Shown in pieces: positions 1 to 7,215 of a DNA stretch of 14,526 nucleotides (position 1 is the first letter of the stretch; every line of letters starts with the position of its first letter). Below the pieces are notes generated by a model that searched no databases, had not been told where the DNA came from, and saw only the letters and a program-made list of their open reading frames with translations. The stretch comes from Gammaproteobacteria bacterium. Its GTDB lineage: Bacteria; Pseudomonadota; Gammaproteobacteria; GRL18. Position numbers and translations under genes: made by a program. The stretch lies in NCBI GenBank assembly GCA_030632625.1, contig DAOVUK010000022.1, positions 1-14,526 of the forward strand, given 5' to 3'.

Positions 1-1508
1 ACCCTCAGAGGCTGACCGTTTCAGCACCTTCTGAATATGAAAACCTGCTGCAGGAACAGGGTATGGTGATTGCAGATTTTGACAAACGGCAAAATCTGAT
101 CCGTCAGCAAATTAATGATGCTGTGCTAAAAACAGGCGGCCATGCTGTAATTGACCCTGATTTACTTGATGAAGTCACCAGTATGGTTGAGTGGCCCCAG
201 GTAATTATCGGTGAATTTGAACAGCATTTTCTTGATGTGCCTTCGGAAGCGCTTATTTCTGCGATGAAAAAACATCAGAAGTATTTTCATATCGTTGATA
301 GCAATGAGCAGTTAATGCCCTATTTTATTACCATCAGCAATATCAACAGCTCTGATCCCGAGCAAATCAAAAAAGGTAATGAACGAGTCATCCGGCCACG
401 TTTGTCAGATGCGAATTTTTTCTGGTCACAGGACAAAAAAACACCACTTGAGAATAAATTAGAACGACTTAAAGACGTTGTTTTTCAAAACAAGCTGGGG
501 ACAGTCTATGACAAAACTCAGCGTGTCACAGAACTGGCTGGTATCATAGCCGAAGAATTCGATACGGATGTCAGTCTGGCAAAACGTGCCGCACAATTGG
601 CTAAATGTGATCTCATGTCTGAGATGGTCAATGAATTTCCCGATCTGCAGGGTATTATGGGGCGCTATTATGCGAGCAATGATGGTGAAGATGAAGCCGT
701 TGCTCTGGCTCTGGATGAGCAATATATGCCCCGTTTTTCCGGTGATCAGGTACCTGCTTCTACCACGGGTCAGACTCTGTCAATTGCTGAGCGCATTGAT
801 ACACTCATGGGTATTTTTGCACTGGGACAAATTCCCAGCGGCGATAAAGACCCTTTTGCTCTGAGACGTGCAGCACTTGGACTGCTGCGTACCATTATAG
901 AAAACAGACTGACTCTGGATATTCCCAAAATATTACAAAAATCAGCCACTCTATTTCCCTTAAAACTTGATGCAGCAGAAGCCTGTGAACCCGTTTATAA
1001 ATTTATGCTGGATCGTTTAAAAGGTTATTTTGCCGATCAGGACATCAGCATTGATGTGTTTGATTCAGTCATTGCTTTATCACCCGCTCAGCCTTATGAC
1101 TTTGCCTGTCGTATCGAAGCGGTTAATCAATTCAAACAACTGGAAGCTGCAGAATCTTTAGCAGCGGCCAATAAACGTATCGCCAATATACTGAAGAAGC
1201 TGGATGGCAAAATGCCAACACAAATCAATAGTGATTTATTTGTTGAAGACGCAGAAAAACAGCTGGCTGAACAACTGAGTTCAGTTACTACACGTGTTGA
1301 GCCGCTATTAGCCCAGGCTCAATACACTCAGGTATTAAGCGAATTAGCTGAATTAAGAGACGTGGTTGATACATTTTTTGATGATGTCATGGTCATGTCA
1401 GATGATGAGGCGTTAAAAAATAATCGCATTGCTTTACTCGGCCAGTTACATGGACAATTCATTCAGGTTGCTGATCTCTCCTTACTGCAGTCAACTATTG
1501 TAAAATAG
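1..1508 (+). CDS. glyS: Glycyl-tRNA synthetase beta subunit, C-terminal 501 residues (5' truncated)
   Basis: The beta subunit of the alpha2-beta2 type bacterial glycyl-tRNA synthetase, which charges tRNA-Gly in the cytoplasm and supplies tRNA recognition. The frame is open from base 3 with no stop, so the gene enters from the left edge; the ATG at 63 is internal. Family-typical stretches are VIADFDKR, PSEALISAMKKHQKYF, RPRLSDANFFW, the HD-like segment KCDLMSEMVNEFPDLQGIMG, the glycine-rich GDKDPFALRRAALG, and a C-terminal DALR-like anticodon-binding region ending VADLSLLQSTIVK. E. coli GlyS is 689 residues, so roughly the first 190 are missing. Only 9 bases separate its stop from gmhB, consistent with a glyQ-glyS-gmhB-plsC type operon; glyQ would lie to the left of the window. 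Identification is confident. Confidence 0.97.
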   Translation, partial: PQRLTVSAPSEYENLLQEQGMVIADFDKRQNLIRQQINDAVLKTGGHAVIDPDLLDEVTSMVEWPQVIIGEFEQHFLDVPSEALISAMKKHQKYFHIVDSNEQLMPYFITISNINSSDPEQIKKGNERVIRPRLSDANFFWSQDKKTPLENKLERLKDVVFQNKLGTVYDKTQRVTELAGIIAEEFDTDVSLAKRAAQLAKCDLMSEMVNEFPDLQGIMGRYYASNDGEDEAVALALDEQYMPRFSGDQVPASTTGQTLSIAERIDTLMGIFALGQIPSGDKDPFALRRAALGLLRTIIENRLTLDIPKILQKSATLFPLKLDAAEACEPVYKFMLDRLKGYFADQDISIDVFDSVIALSPAQPYDFACRIEAVNQFKQLEAAESLAAANKRIANILKKLDGKMPTQINSDLFVEDAEKQLAEQLSSVTTRVEPLLAQAQYTQVLSELAELRDVVDTFFDDVMVMSDDEALKNNRIALLGQLHGQFIQVADLSLLQSTIVK

Positions 1509-1517
1509 CGGTCAGAT

Positions 1518-2105
1518 ATGTCACGCTTAATTATTCTTGATCGGGATGGTGTCATCAATCAGGATTCTGATGACTATATCAAATCCGTTGATGAATTCAT
1601 CCCCCTTCCAGGCAGTCTTGAAGCAATTGCGCAACTCTGCCAGGCAGATTATGCAGTGATGGTTGCCACCAACCAGTCCGGTATTGCCAGACAATTTTTT
1701 ACTCTGGAAACACTTAAAGCAATGCATGCAAAGCTGCAATTATTACTTGCTCCTCTGGGCGGAAAAATTGCGCAGTTTTATTATTGCCCTCATGGCCCCG
1801 ATGAGCAATGTACCTGCCGCAAACCAAAACCCGGTATGATAATTCAAATTGCTCATGACTTTTATGGAACTGATGGCTTTTTTCAGACTAATGGCTCTCT
1901 GTCTGATGTATTTGTCGTCGGTGATTCTCTGCGCGATCTGCAGGCGGGCAGGGCAGCAGGTGCTCAGGTGGCTCTGGTTAAAACCGGTAAAGGCATACGC
2001 AGTTTAGAAAAAATTGCCCGGGAGAATTTATCAGAATATGCACAACTGCCGGTTTATAATGATCTGGCTGATTTTACCCGGCAGCTGTTAAACAGCAATA
2101 AATAG
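1518..2105 (+). CDS. gmhB: D-glycero-beta-D-manno-heptose-1,7-bisphosphate 7-phosphatase
   Basis: A HAD-superfamily phosphatase that removes the 7-phosphate of heptose 1,7-bisphosphate in ADP-heptose synthesis for the lipopolysaccharide inner core; cytoplasmic. The 195 residues match the usual length (E. coli about 191). HAD motif I is LDRDGVIN with the nucleophile Asp8 and the acid/base Asp10. Motif II is VATNQSG (Thr51). The zinc site is Cys90-x-His92...Cys98-x-Cys100 in YYCPHGPDEQCTCRKPKPGM, which separates GmhB from other HAD enzymes. Motif IV is VVGDSLRDLQAG. The ATG at 1518 begins directly with the first beta strand and has a weak GCGGT-type ribosome site. It follows glyS by 9 bases and precedes plsC by 50 bases. 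Confidence 0.95.
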   Translation: MSRLIILDRDGVINQDSDDYIKSVDEFIPLPGSLEAIAQLCQADYAVMVATNQSGIARQFFTLETLKAMHAKLQLLLAPLGGKIAQFYYCPHGPDEQCTCRKPKPGMIIQIAHDFYGTDGFFQTNGSLSDVFVVGDSLRDLQAGRAAGAQVALVKTGKGIRSLEKIARENLSEYAQLPVYNDLADFTRQLLNSNK

Positions 2106-2155
2106 CTCCAATTAAATAACTTTCTATAAATAAATAATATTTTAGAGACGACACT

Positions 2156-2872
2156 ATGGCTCATATCCGTTCAACATTATATTTAGCGTTCATGTGGCTC
2201 ACCATTCCTATTGCCACAACACTCTTTTTAATTGCTTACCCCATTCCCTACAAATATCGTTCTAAGCTCATTTCCAGCTGGTCGAGTATCACACTCTCTG
2301 TGCTGGGCTTTATTTGCGGCTTAAAATTTGAAATCAGTGGTCAGGAAAATATACCTGAAAAGCCCTGTATTATTTTTTGCAAACACCAGTCCACCTGGGA
2401 AACGATGGCACTGCAATTACTCTTTACCCCGCAAGTCTGGGTGCTTAAACGCGAATTATTATGGGTGCCTTTTTTCGGCTGGACTCTGGCTTCAATGAAA
2501 TCAATTGCCATCGATCGCAGCAGCGGCACAAAAGCCCTTAAACAGATTGTCGAGCTTGGCACCCAACGTCTGGACGATGGTAACTGGGTGGTCATTTTCC
2601 CCGAAGGCACACGTAAACGCCCTGGAGATAAAGCGGATTATAAAATTGGCGGGGCAATGCTGGCCAGTAAGTCAAAATATGATGTCCTGCCCATAGCACA
2701 TAACGCCGGAGAATTTTGGCCTAAGGGGCAATATGTTAAAAAAGCAGGTACTATAAAAATGGTCATTGGTCCCGTCATTACAAGCAGTGAACTCAGCACC
2801 AAGCAAATTATGCAGGCTTCTGAACAATGGATTGAGTCAACGCTTGAAACTATCTATGAAAAAACCTATTAA
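2156..2872 (+). CDS. plsC: 1-acyl-sn-glycerol-3-phosphate acyltransferase (PlsC/LPLAT family)
   Basis: A membrane-bound acyltransferase of the PlsC family, expected to convert lysophosphatidic acid to phosphatidic acid in phospholipid synthesis; 238 residues, normal for the family. A hydrophobic segment lies at residues 8-30. The catalytic block at His77-Gln-Ser-Thr-Trp-Glu82 is an HX4E form of the classical HX4D motif. The substrate-binding block FPEGTR is at 148-153, and FFGWTLASMKSIAIDRSS (about 106-123) is motif II. The start is preceded by TTTAGAGACGACACT with an AGAG ribosome site. Third gene of the glyS-gmhB-plsC run. Acyl donor and exact acceptor cannot be read from sequence, so another LPLAT specificity is possible. 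Confidence 0.88.
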   Translation: MAHIRSTLYLAFMWLTIPIATTLFLIAYPIPYKYRSKLISSWSSITLSVLGFICGLKFEISGQENIPEKPCIIFCKHQSTWETMALQLLFTPQVWVLKRELLWVPFFGWTLASMKSIAIDRSSGTKALKQIVELGTQRLDDGNWVVIFPEGTRKRPGDKADYKIGGAMLASKSKYDVLPIAHNAGEFWPKGQYVKKAGTIKMVIGPVITSSELSTKQIMQASEQWIESTLETIYEKTY

Positions 2873-2884
2873 ACTTTTGTGGTA

Positions 2885-3060
2885 ACTGCTTAGTGTGCAT
2901 CCGTTAATTAACACCGCTGTACGAATGAATTCGCACCTACAAAGAAAATCATTAATTTATCAATAACATATAAATACGAAAAATGTAGGTTCGACAATCA
3001 CTGCGTGCCCCATAAAGGGATTCGAACAAAAAAGCCTATTTATGGATGTGCACTGCTTAG
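2885..3060. repeat. MITE-like non-autonomous repeat with imperfect terminal inverted repeats
   Basis: No coding frame. The left end, AGTGTGCATCCGT (2892-2904), is an imperfect inverted match to the right end (3042-3054, which reads AGTGCACATCCAT on the minus strand), 10 of 13 identical. The 9-bp direct repeat ACTGCTTAG is present at both borders (2885-2893 and 3052-3060), partly overlapping the inverted ends, as expected for a target duplication plus terminal bases. Inside are a short hairpin, GTACGAA-TGAA-TTCGCAC (about 2919-2936), and an inverted CACCTACA/TGTAGGT pair. The family is not recognised, and no transposase is present in the window. Confidence 0.5.
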
Positions 3061-3136
3061 CACATTCATCTTTTTACTCCCTCTTTTTTTCATCTTGTAA
3101 TCCCAATCCTACAGACAAAGCTGTTTTTGTCAACAA

Positions 3137-3161
3137 TACTCCTTATTATTCAAAAGGAGTA
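3137..3161. promoter_or_regulatory. Perfect 8-bp inverted repeat upstream of the signalling operon
   Basis: TACTCCTT (3137-3144) and AAGGAGTA (3154-3161) form a perfect stem around a 9-base loop. A looser outer layer, CAACAAT before and ATTGTT after, extends the symmetry. No T-run follows, so it is not a typical intrinsic terminator. It lies about 60 bases before the first gene of the operon and could be an operator or a leader hairpin. No regulator can be named. Confidence 0.35.
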
Positions 3162-3220
3162 ATCGCTATTGTTAATTGATAATTTTTACTCGCTCTTATC
3201 ATGTTCAGGAATAAATTATC

Positions 3221-3934
3221 ATGCATTTGTTAAACGACAAGTTCAATACTGACCAGCTTATTTCTGTTGCCGACCCTTTTTTTTATTTTGGTTTAGAAAA
3301 AAATACACCGATCTCACATAGCTTAAACGCTGCACATATTAAACATTTTTTTGAATACAGCCTCAAACAAAATCCAAATAATTTATCCTGCCATATGCAA
3401 AGAATTAAGTTTGCACTGCACAAAAAAAATCACCATGAATTTTTTGCTGCGCTGTGTGATTTATTTATTATTTTAGATCAGCAGGGACTTTCTCTTCGCC
3501 AGCGGCTATTCACTTATGCGCAGAAAAAACTGCCTCAGGAGCAGGTTGAAATTTTATCCGCTTACTTAACTGATAAAAAGATAACTGATGATGCAGAGTT
3601 TTTACCTGAACTTTGTTTTTTCAAAAAGGAAATCATTAAACTGCTGACTATTGCCTCCCATGCAGATGACAAAAAGAAAACGATTGAAGATACTTTACAT
3701 ACCATTGAATCCTATATTAAACACAGCCAGTTTGATGCCGCTGAGGATTGTATTCTCAGTCTCCTGAAAAATGATCCTGAAAATGAACTGCTGACGATAA
3801 AACTCATTGATCTCTATAAAGCGCTTAACTATACCGATAAATTTAATCAGGCTTATGAAGAATTTGCTGATTGTCTATTAACATCCAGCTATTGGGATGA
3901 AGCAAATCAATATTTTTTAAAAAAGCATCACTAA
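3221..3934 (+). CDS. TPR-like hypothetical protein, first gene of GTPase/roadblock operon
   Basis: A 237-residue soluble protein with no signal peptide or membrane segment. It has no enzyme motif I recognise. The C-terminal third, residues about 160-235, reads as helix pairs of tetratricopeptide type (HTIESYIKHSQFDAAEDCILSL, NDPENELLTIKLIDLYKALN, then a Tyr/Glu-rich helix), resembling the TPR of FimV-like and other scaffold proteins. The middle portion is also helical and Lys/Gln-rich. The ATG at 3221 has AGGA 10 bases upstream and is the first start in the open frame. The next gene begins 23 bases after its stop, so co-transcription is likely. A scaffold or adaptor role for the downstream GTPase is inferred from context only. 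Confidence 0.7.
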   Translation: MHLLNDKFNTDQLISVADPFFYFGLEKNTPISHSLNAAHIKHFFEYSLKQNPNNLSCHMQRIKFALHKKNHHEFFAALCDLFIILDQQGLSLRQRLFTYAQKKLPQEQVEILSAYLTDKKITDDAEFLPELCFFKKEIIKLLTIASHADDKKKTIEDTLHTIESYIKHSQFDAAEDCILSLLKNDPENELLTIKLIDLYKALNYTDKFNQAYEEFADCLLTSSYWDEANQYFLKKHH

Positions 3935-3957
3935 AGAAACAACTGACGAGCATAACA

Positions 3958-5292
3958 ATGAGTGAGCAATCCCTATCTGATGAAACCATAGCCGTTTCTT
4001 TTCTTGGTGTTGATAAACGTTCTATGTCTGCTTATGAGTTTTTTTTCAACGGCATGAAACAGATCCCATGTGAACTGGTTGATGATATCAGTCAGGCACA
4101 ACTCTGTCTGGTGGATAAGGATGCCTATAACATACAGGAAAAGTATAAAAAACTCAGACAGGAGTATCCGGACAAATTAATTTTATTTCTATCACTGGAA
4201 GAACCTTCCTGTCTGGATGATAAGGAATTTTTTCTGCAAAAACCCGTTAAAAAGAATGCACTGCAGGCATCACTCACTCAAATTTATCATTTACTATCGG
4301 GCAAAACGGTTAATACCACTCCTATAAACAGCACTGAGGAAAAAACTGACACGTTAAATAACAATGATAAGTTTTCACAAAAAGTTGATATTCACAGCGA
4401 AAATAATCAGCCCCAAATTGCTGCTATAAATAATCAAATTAAAGATAATACTATTGTATCAATAAAAACGCCTGCCAAAGAAAAGCCTAAGACGCTTACA
4501 GCAAAAGCAGGGCAATTACTTAAAGTGGTGAATGAAAAGGATTTCGTCGGCCAACAGGCTGATATTGATATCAATGATCCGGCACAGCTGGAGAAAATAT
4601 TTTATGAACCCAATAAATTCTTACAGGCCATTGTTGAAAAAGTCTGTATTAAATCCAGACAAGCTGAAGCAATTATTCAGCTCAATGTTCTGAACCATGT
4701 TTTTTATTTCGATTACCAGGAACAAAAGGTATACAGCACGGTAGGTCCCGGTATTATACGTCCCCTCTGTCTTCTTCCTCATGATCATCATATTTCATAC
4801 AAGATTAAAGATCCGGCTTTTCGTGCTCAATTACATGAAATAATTCAGGCCAATAAAAATAAAACAATAAAGAAAAACAGGGAAAATCAAAGTTGGAATA
4901 TGGAAGCCTTTATGTGGCTTATTACACTTTGGTGCTCACGAGGCCGACTGCCAAAAGGAACAAGTTTAAGCAACCCGGTTTATCTGATGCAATGGCCGAA
5001 TCTGACACGCCTGGATCCAGTACCTCATGCCGTTCATATATCTGCTCTGCTCTATAAACAACCGCATACTTTACTGGAAATCACTCAACAACTGGGCATT
5101 GAGCAGCGTTATGTGTTTGCTTTTTATAGTGCCTGTAAATCCGTTGGTCTGGCTCATGTCTCCCGACGTGAGGTTGATAAAATATTCGTCCCTGAAAAAG
5201 CAGCCCGCCATAAAAACAAATCAATTCTATCAAAGCTATTAAGTAAATTAGCAGGCTTTAAAGATAAGTCTGAGATGAATGAAATAGCCTGA
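3958..5292 (+). CDS. Degenerate receiver-like protein with C-terminal helix-turn-helix-like domain
   Basis: 444 residues, cytoplasmic. Residues about 10-118 look like a response-regulator receiver fold: strand IAVSFLGVD, then LCLVDKDAY at the usual phospho-acceptor strand, and a terminal QKPVKK resembling the conserved Lys-Pro. The acidic pocket after strand 1 is absent, so it is probably not phosphorylated. Residues about 120-200 are a low-complexity Asn/Lys/Thr linker. The C-terminal half is ordered: a block around WLITLWCSRGRLPKG, then LTRLDPVPHAVHISALLY and the helical LLEITQQLGIEQRYVFAFYSACKSVGLA, which resembles a winged helix, followed by a basic tail. The phrase EITQQLGI suits a recognition-type helix pair, but DNA binding is not shown. 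It lies between the TPR-like gene (23 bases before) and the GTPase gene (49 bases after), so it may be an effector or adaptor of that GTPase. Confidence 0.7.
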   Translation: MSEQSLSDETIAVSFLGVDKRSMSAYEFFFNGMKQIPCELVDDISQAQLCLVDKDAYNIQEKYKKLRQEYPDKLILFLSLEEPSCLDDKEFFLQKPVKKNALQASLTQIYHLLSGKTVNTTPINSTEEKTDTLNNNDKFSQKVDIHSENNQPQIAAINNQIKDNTIVSIKTPAKEKPKTLTAKAGQLLKVVNEKDFVGQQADIDINDPAQLEKIFYEPNKFLQAIVEKVCIKSRQAEAIIQLNVLNHVFYFDYQEQKVYSTVGPGIIRPLCLLPHDHHISYKIKDPAFRAQLHEIIQANKNKTIKKNRENQSWNMEAFMWLITLWCSRGRLPKGTSLSNPVYLMQWPNLTRLDPVPHAVHISALLYKQPHTLLEITQQLGIEQRYVFAFYSACKSVGLAHVSRREVDKIFVPEKAARHKNKSILSKLLSKLAGFKDKSEMNEIA

Positions 5293-5341
5293 CTCTCCCT
5301 ACATTTTAATAAATGGTCAATAATATTCTAAGAGATGCTTC

Positions 5342-5884
5342 ATGAATGAATTAAAAATAATTTTTGCAGGTCCCGTCGGCTCGGGAAAAACAACAGCAAT
5401 TGAAACACTCAGTGATGCCGCACCCGTTTCAACCAATCAGAGTGCATCTGATATGACTCGCATTAGAAAGTCAAAAACAACGGTTGCCATGGATTATGGC
5501 ACAATGACTCTGGATGACCAGGAAAAAATTCATCTCTACGGCACACCGGGTCAGGAAAGATTTGATTTTATGTGGGACATTTTAACTAATAATGGCCTGG
5601 GGCTGGTTTTATTACTTGATAATACCCGCAGAGATCCATTAAACGATATGACTTTTTTCCTTGAATCATTCAAAGATTATATTAATGAAACGGCCGTTTC
5701 AATTGGTATTACCCAGACCAAAATTGTGCCGCTATTAAAAATGGATCAATATCACAGAAAATTGAAAGAACTTGGCTTTAAAGGCCCCATATTTGAAGTC
5801 GATGCACGCAGCTTTAATGATATGTCCCATCTGGTTCAGGCACTTTTATTCACTATCGACCCAGGTTTGGAGTGTTCCGCATGA
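5342..5884 (+). CDS. Small Ras-like GTPase of the MglA/COG2229 type
   Basis: 180 residues, a single Ras-fold domain. G1 (P-loop) is GPVGSGKT, residues 10-17. G3 is LYGTPGQERF, residues 65-74: the usual Asp of DxxG is replaced (Tyr-Gly-Thr-Pro-Gly), as in many MglA/COG2229 proteins, while Gln71 is retained. At the base-recognition position G4 the sequence is TQTK, residues 124-127, where I expect TxxD for this family, so the guanine-specifying Asp appears changed to Lys. FEVDAR (151-156) fits the G5 position. In well-studied relatives such as MglA, a roadblock partner controls the GTPase cycle and the GTPase sets cell polarity or motility. Two roadblock-fold genes follow here. The start has AAGAGA just upstream; the stop overlaps the next start as ATGA. 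Confidence 0.88.
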   Translation: MNELKIIFAGPVGSGKTTAIETLSDAAPVSTNQSASDMTRIRKSKTTVAMDYGTMTLDDQEKIHLYGTPGQERFDFMWDILTNNGLGLVLLLDNTRRDPLNDMTFFLESFKDYINETAVSIGITQTKIVPLLKMDQYHRKLKELGFKGPIFEVDARSFNDMSHLVQALLFTIDPGLECSA

Positions 5885-6537
5885 ATAAACAAGCACAAGA
5901 TAAATACATTTTACCTTCTCCCGCCGGTGCTTATTATTGTATCAGCTCTAATGAGACAGAACCTGCTAAACAGTTTTTACAGCAATTAATGACTGTGAGT
6001 GAAACGTTACATTTTAGCTCTGATACATTTTCTCAACTATTTTCAAACATGTCTGATATTCAGGATGATGTACTCTACCATGTGCAGAAGCTCAAGTTTC
6101 TGCAAGGCTTTGATCAAAGTCAACAGATTCCTGAAGGAACAATTGAGGAATCGCTGCCAGACATTCTCAAATTGCTTTCAAGTGACGGCAAAGCGCTGCT
6201 TGCCGACGATCAGGGTTTTTATCTTTCCAGCTCAGGTTTTACCCATGAAGCAGCTGAAGAGCTGTCAGCAATGAGCGGCGACATAGCTTCTCTTTATTCC
6301 CGGCACCAGGGAATTATAAAAGGTAATTTAAATATTAGTTCCGGAGCCTTTGCACTTGTTGATGCAGGTGGTTATAGCCAACTGGGTTTCTGGCCTTTGT
6401 ACATAGGCGATTTACTGTTTATGCTGGTACTTTCAGGAATGCCTCGTTTTGACCAGGATGCCTTTGTAAAACTGATCTGGATTTTGCATAAACGTTATTA
6501 TATTTATAAGTCATCTGCTGATTCTGATACGGCATAA
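5881..6537 (+). CDS. Divergent roadblock-fold protein coupled to the GTPase gene
   Basis: 218 residues from the ATG at 5881, which overlaps the GTPase stop as ATGA and has GGAG eight bases upstream; the in-frame GTG at 5872 is less likely. The N-terminal ~90 residues are helical and unrecognised. Residues about 95-215 resemble a roadblock/LC7 fold: DILKLLSSDGKALLADDQGFYLSSSGF, a long helix with EAAEELSAMSGDIASLYSRHQ, then strands FALVDAGGYSQLGFWPLYIGDLLFMLVLSG and a last helix. The paired strands around 'LADDQGFYLSSSGF' mirror the 'VISTDGLMIAA' strand of the canonical roadblock gene downstream. Overlap with the GTPase gene argues for a direct partner, for example a regulator of nucleotide exchange or hydrolysis (inference). 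Confidence 0.72.
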   Translation: MNKQAQDKYILPSPAGAYYCISSNETEPAKQFLQQLMTVSETLHFSSDTFSQLFSNMSDIQDDVLYHVQKLKFLQGFDQSQQIPEGTIEESLPDILKLLSSDGKALLADDQGFYLSSSGFTHEAAEELSAMSGDIASLYSRHQGIIKGNLNISSGAFALVDAGGYSQLGFWPLYIGDLLFMLVLSGMPRFDQDAFVKLIWILHKRYYIYKSSADSDTA

Positions 6538-6594
6538 ATTTTTCTCTATTTAGATTTTTATCAAATAACTACTTAACAACAAGAGGTACGCGTC

Positions 6595-6957
6595 ATGAGA
6601 GAAGATATGTTATCTTCCATTTTGAATGAACTTAACGGAACTTCAGCTGATATCGAAGCATCTGCAGTAATATCGACAGACGGTTTAATGATTGCAGCTG
6701 TGTTACCACAAACTCTGGATGAAGACAGAGTGGGAGCCATGAGTGCCGCCATGTTATCACTTGGTGATCGAACATCACAGGAACTGGCACGGGGTGAACT
6801 GGAACAGATTCTTATCAAAGGCCGTGAGGGCTTTGTTCTGATGACCCATGCGGGTGAAAAAGCAGTGGTCACTGTACTGGCAAAGCCCAAAGCAAAATTA
6901 GGACTTATTTTTCTCGATGTTAAGCGTGCAGCAGATAGTATTACTAAACTTTTGTAA
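6595..6957 (+). CDS. Roadblock/LC7 (MglB-like) protein
   Basis: A 120-residue single-domain roadblock/LC7 protein. It shows the family pattern: an N-terminal helix (MLSSILNELNG), strands AVISTDGLMIAAVLP, a helix with GAMSAAMLSLGDRTSQEL, strands EQILIKGREGFVLMTHAG and AVVTVLAK, and a final helix KLGLIFLDVKRAADSITKLL. Family members dimerise and act on MglA-type GTPases, some as GTPase activators. The ATG at 6595 has a good AGAGG ribosome site eight bases upstream and lies 57 bases after the preceding gene. The fold is clear; partnership with the GTPase encoded at 5342-5884 is inferred from clustering. Confidence 0.92.
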   Translation: MREDMLSSILNELNGTSADIEASAVISTDGLMIAAVLPQTLDEDRVGAMSAAMLSLGDRTSQELARGELEQILIKGREGFVLMTHAGEKAVVTVLAKPKAKLGLIFLDVKRAADSITKLL

Positions 6958-7065
6958 TTCGATACTATGCAAGGCAAAACCTGGTAAAACATAAGCATTT
7001 ACATTTATCAGTTTTATGTGACTGTATTAGCTAAACTTAACAAAAATTATTTATAGGTACTTATT

Positions 7066-7215
7066 ATGCAAGACATGAAGCCTGAAGATCTGGCCAGTGA
7101 TAATTATCTGGATAGCAGTCTTAAATATTATGACGGCAGTGAACGGCATGTTCTATATACTGAGCTTGAAACCGAGTTTCCTGATGGTTGTCTCATTGTT
7201 TCCCGTGATGAATGA
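7066..7215 (+). CDS. N-terminal fragment of a frameshifted PhnD-like protein
   Basis: A 49-residue acidic frame starting at an ATG with AGG nine bases upstream (TATAGGTACTTATT before ATG). It reads MQDMKPEDLASDNYL... and ends FPDGCLIVSRDE followed by TGA. The sequence looks coding here, whereas the overlapping frame of the downstream gene between 7097 and 7207 reads as hydrophobic nonsense. Removing one A from GATGAATGAT (7207-7216) would give GATGATGAT and join this frame to the downstream PhnD-like frame as ...SRDDDFSELAKVID. So this is most likely the beginning of that gene, separated by a one-base insertion or sequencing error. Two coupled short proteins remain possible. Confidence 0.55.
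   Translation: MQDMKPEDLASDNYLDSSLKYYDGSERHVLYTELETEFPDGCLIVSRDE

Noticed and set aside
2985..3030. tRNA-like T-arm (GGTTCGA and GATTCGAAC)
   Set aside because: The TTCGA words recall a tRNA T-loop, but no acceptor, D or anticodon arms can be folded around them; they are part of the repeat-like element.
3176..3202. Promoter TTGATA-N15-TATCAT before the signalling operon
   Set aside because: Spacing of 15 is short and the predicted start would fall on the ribosome site of the first gene, so I did not list it as a feature.
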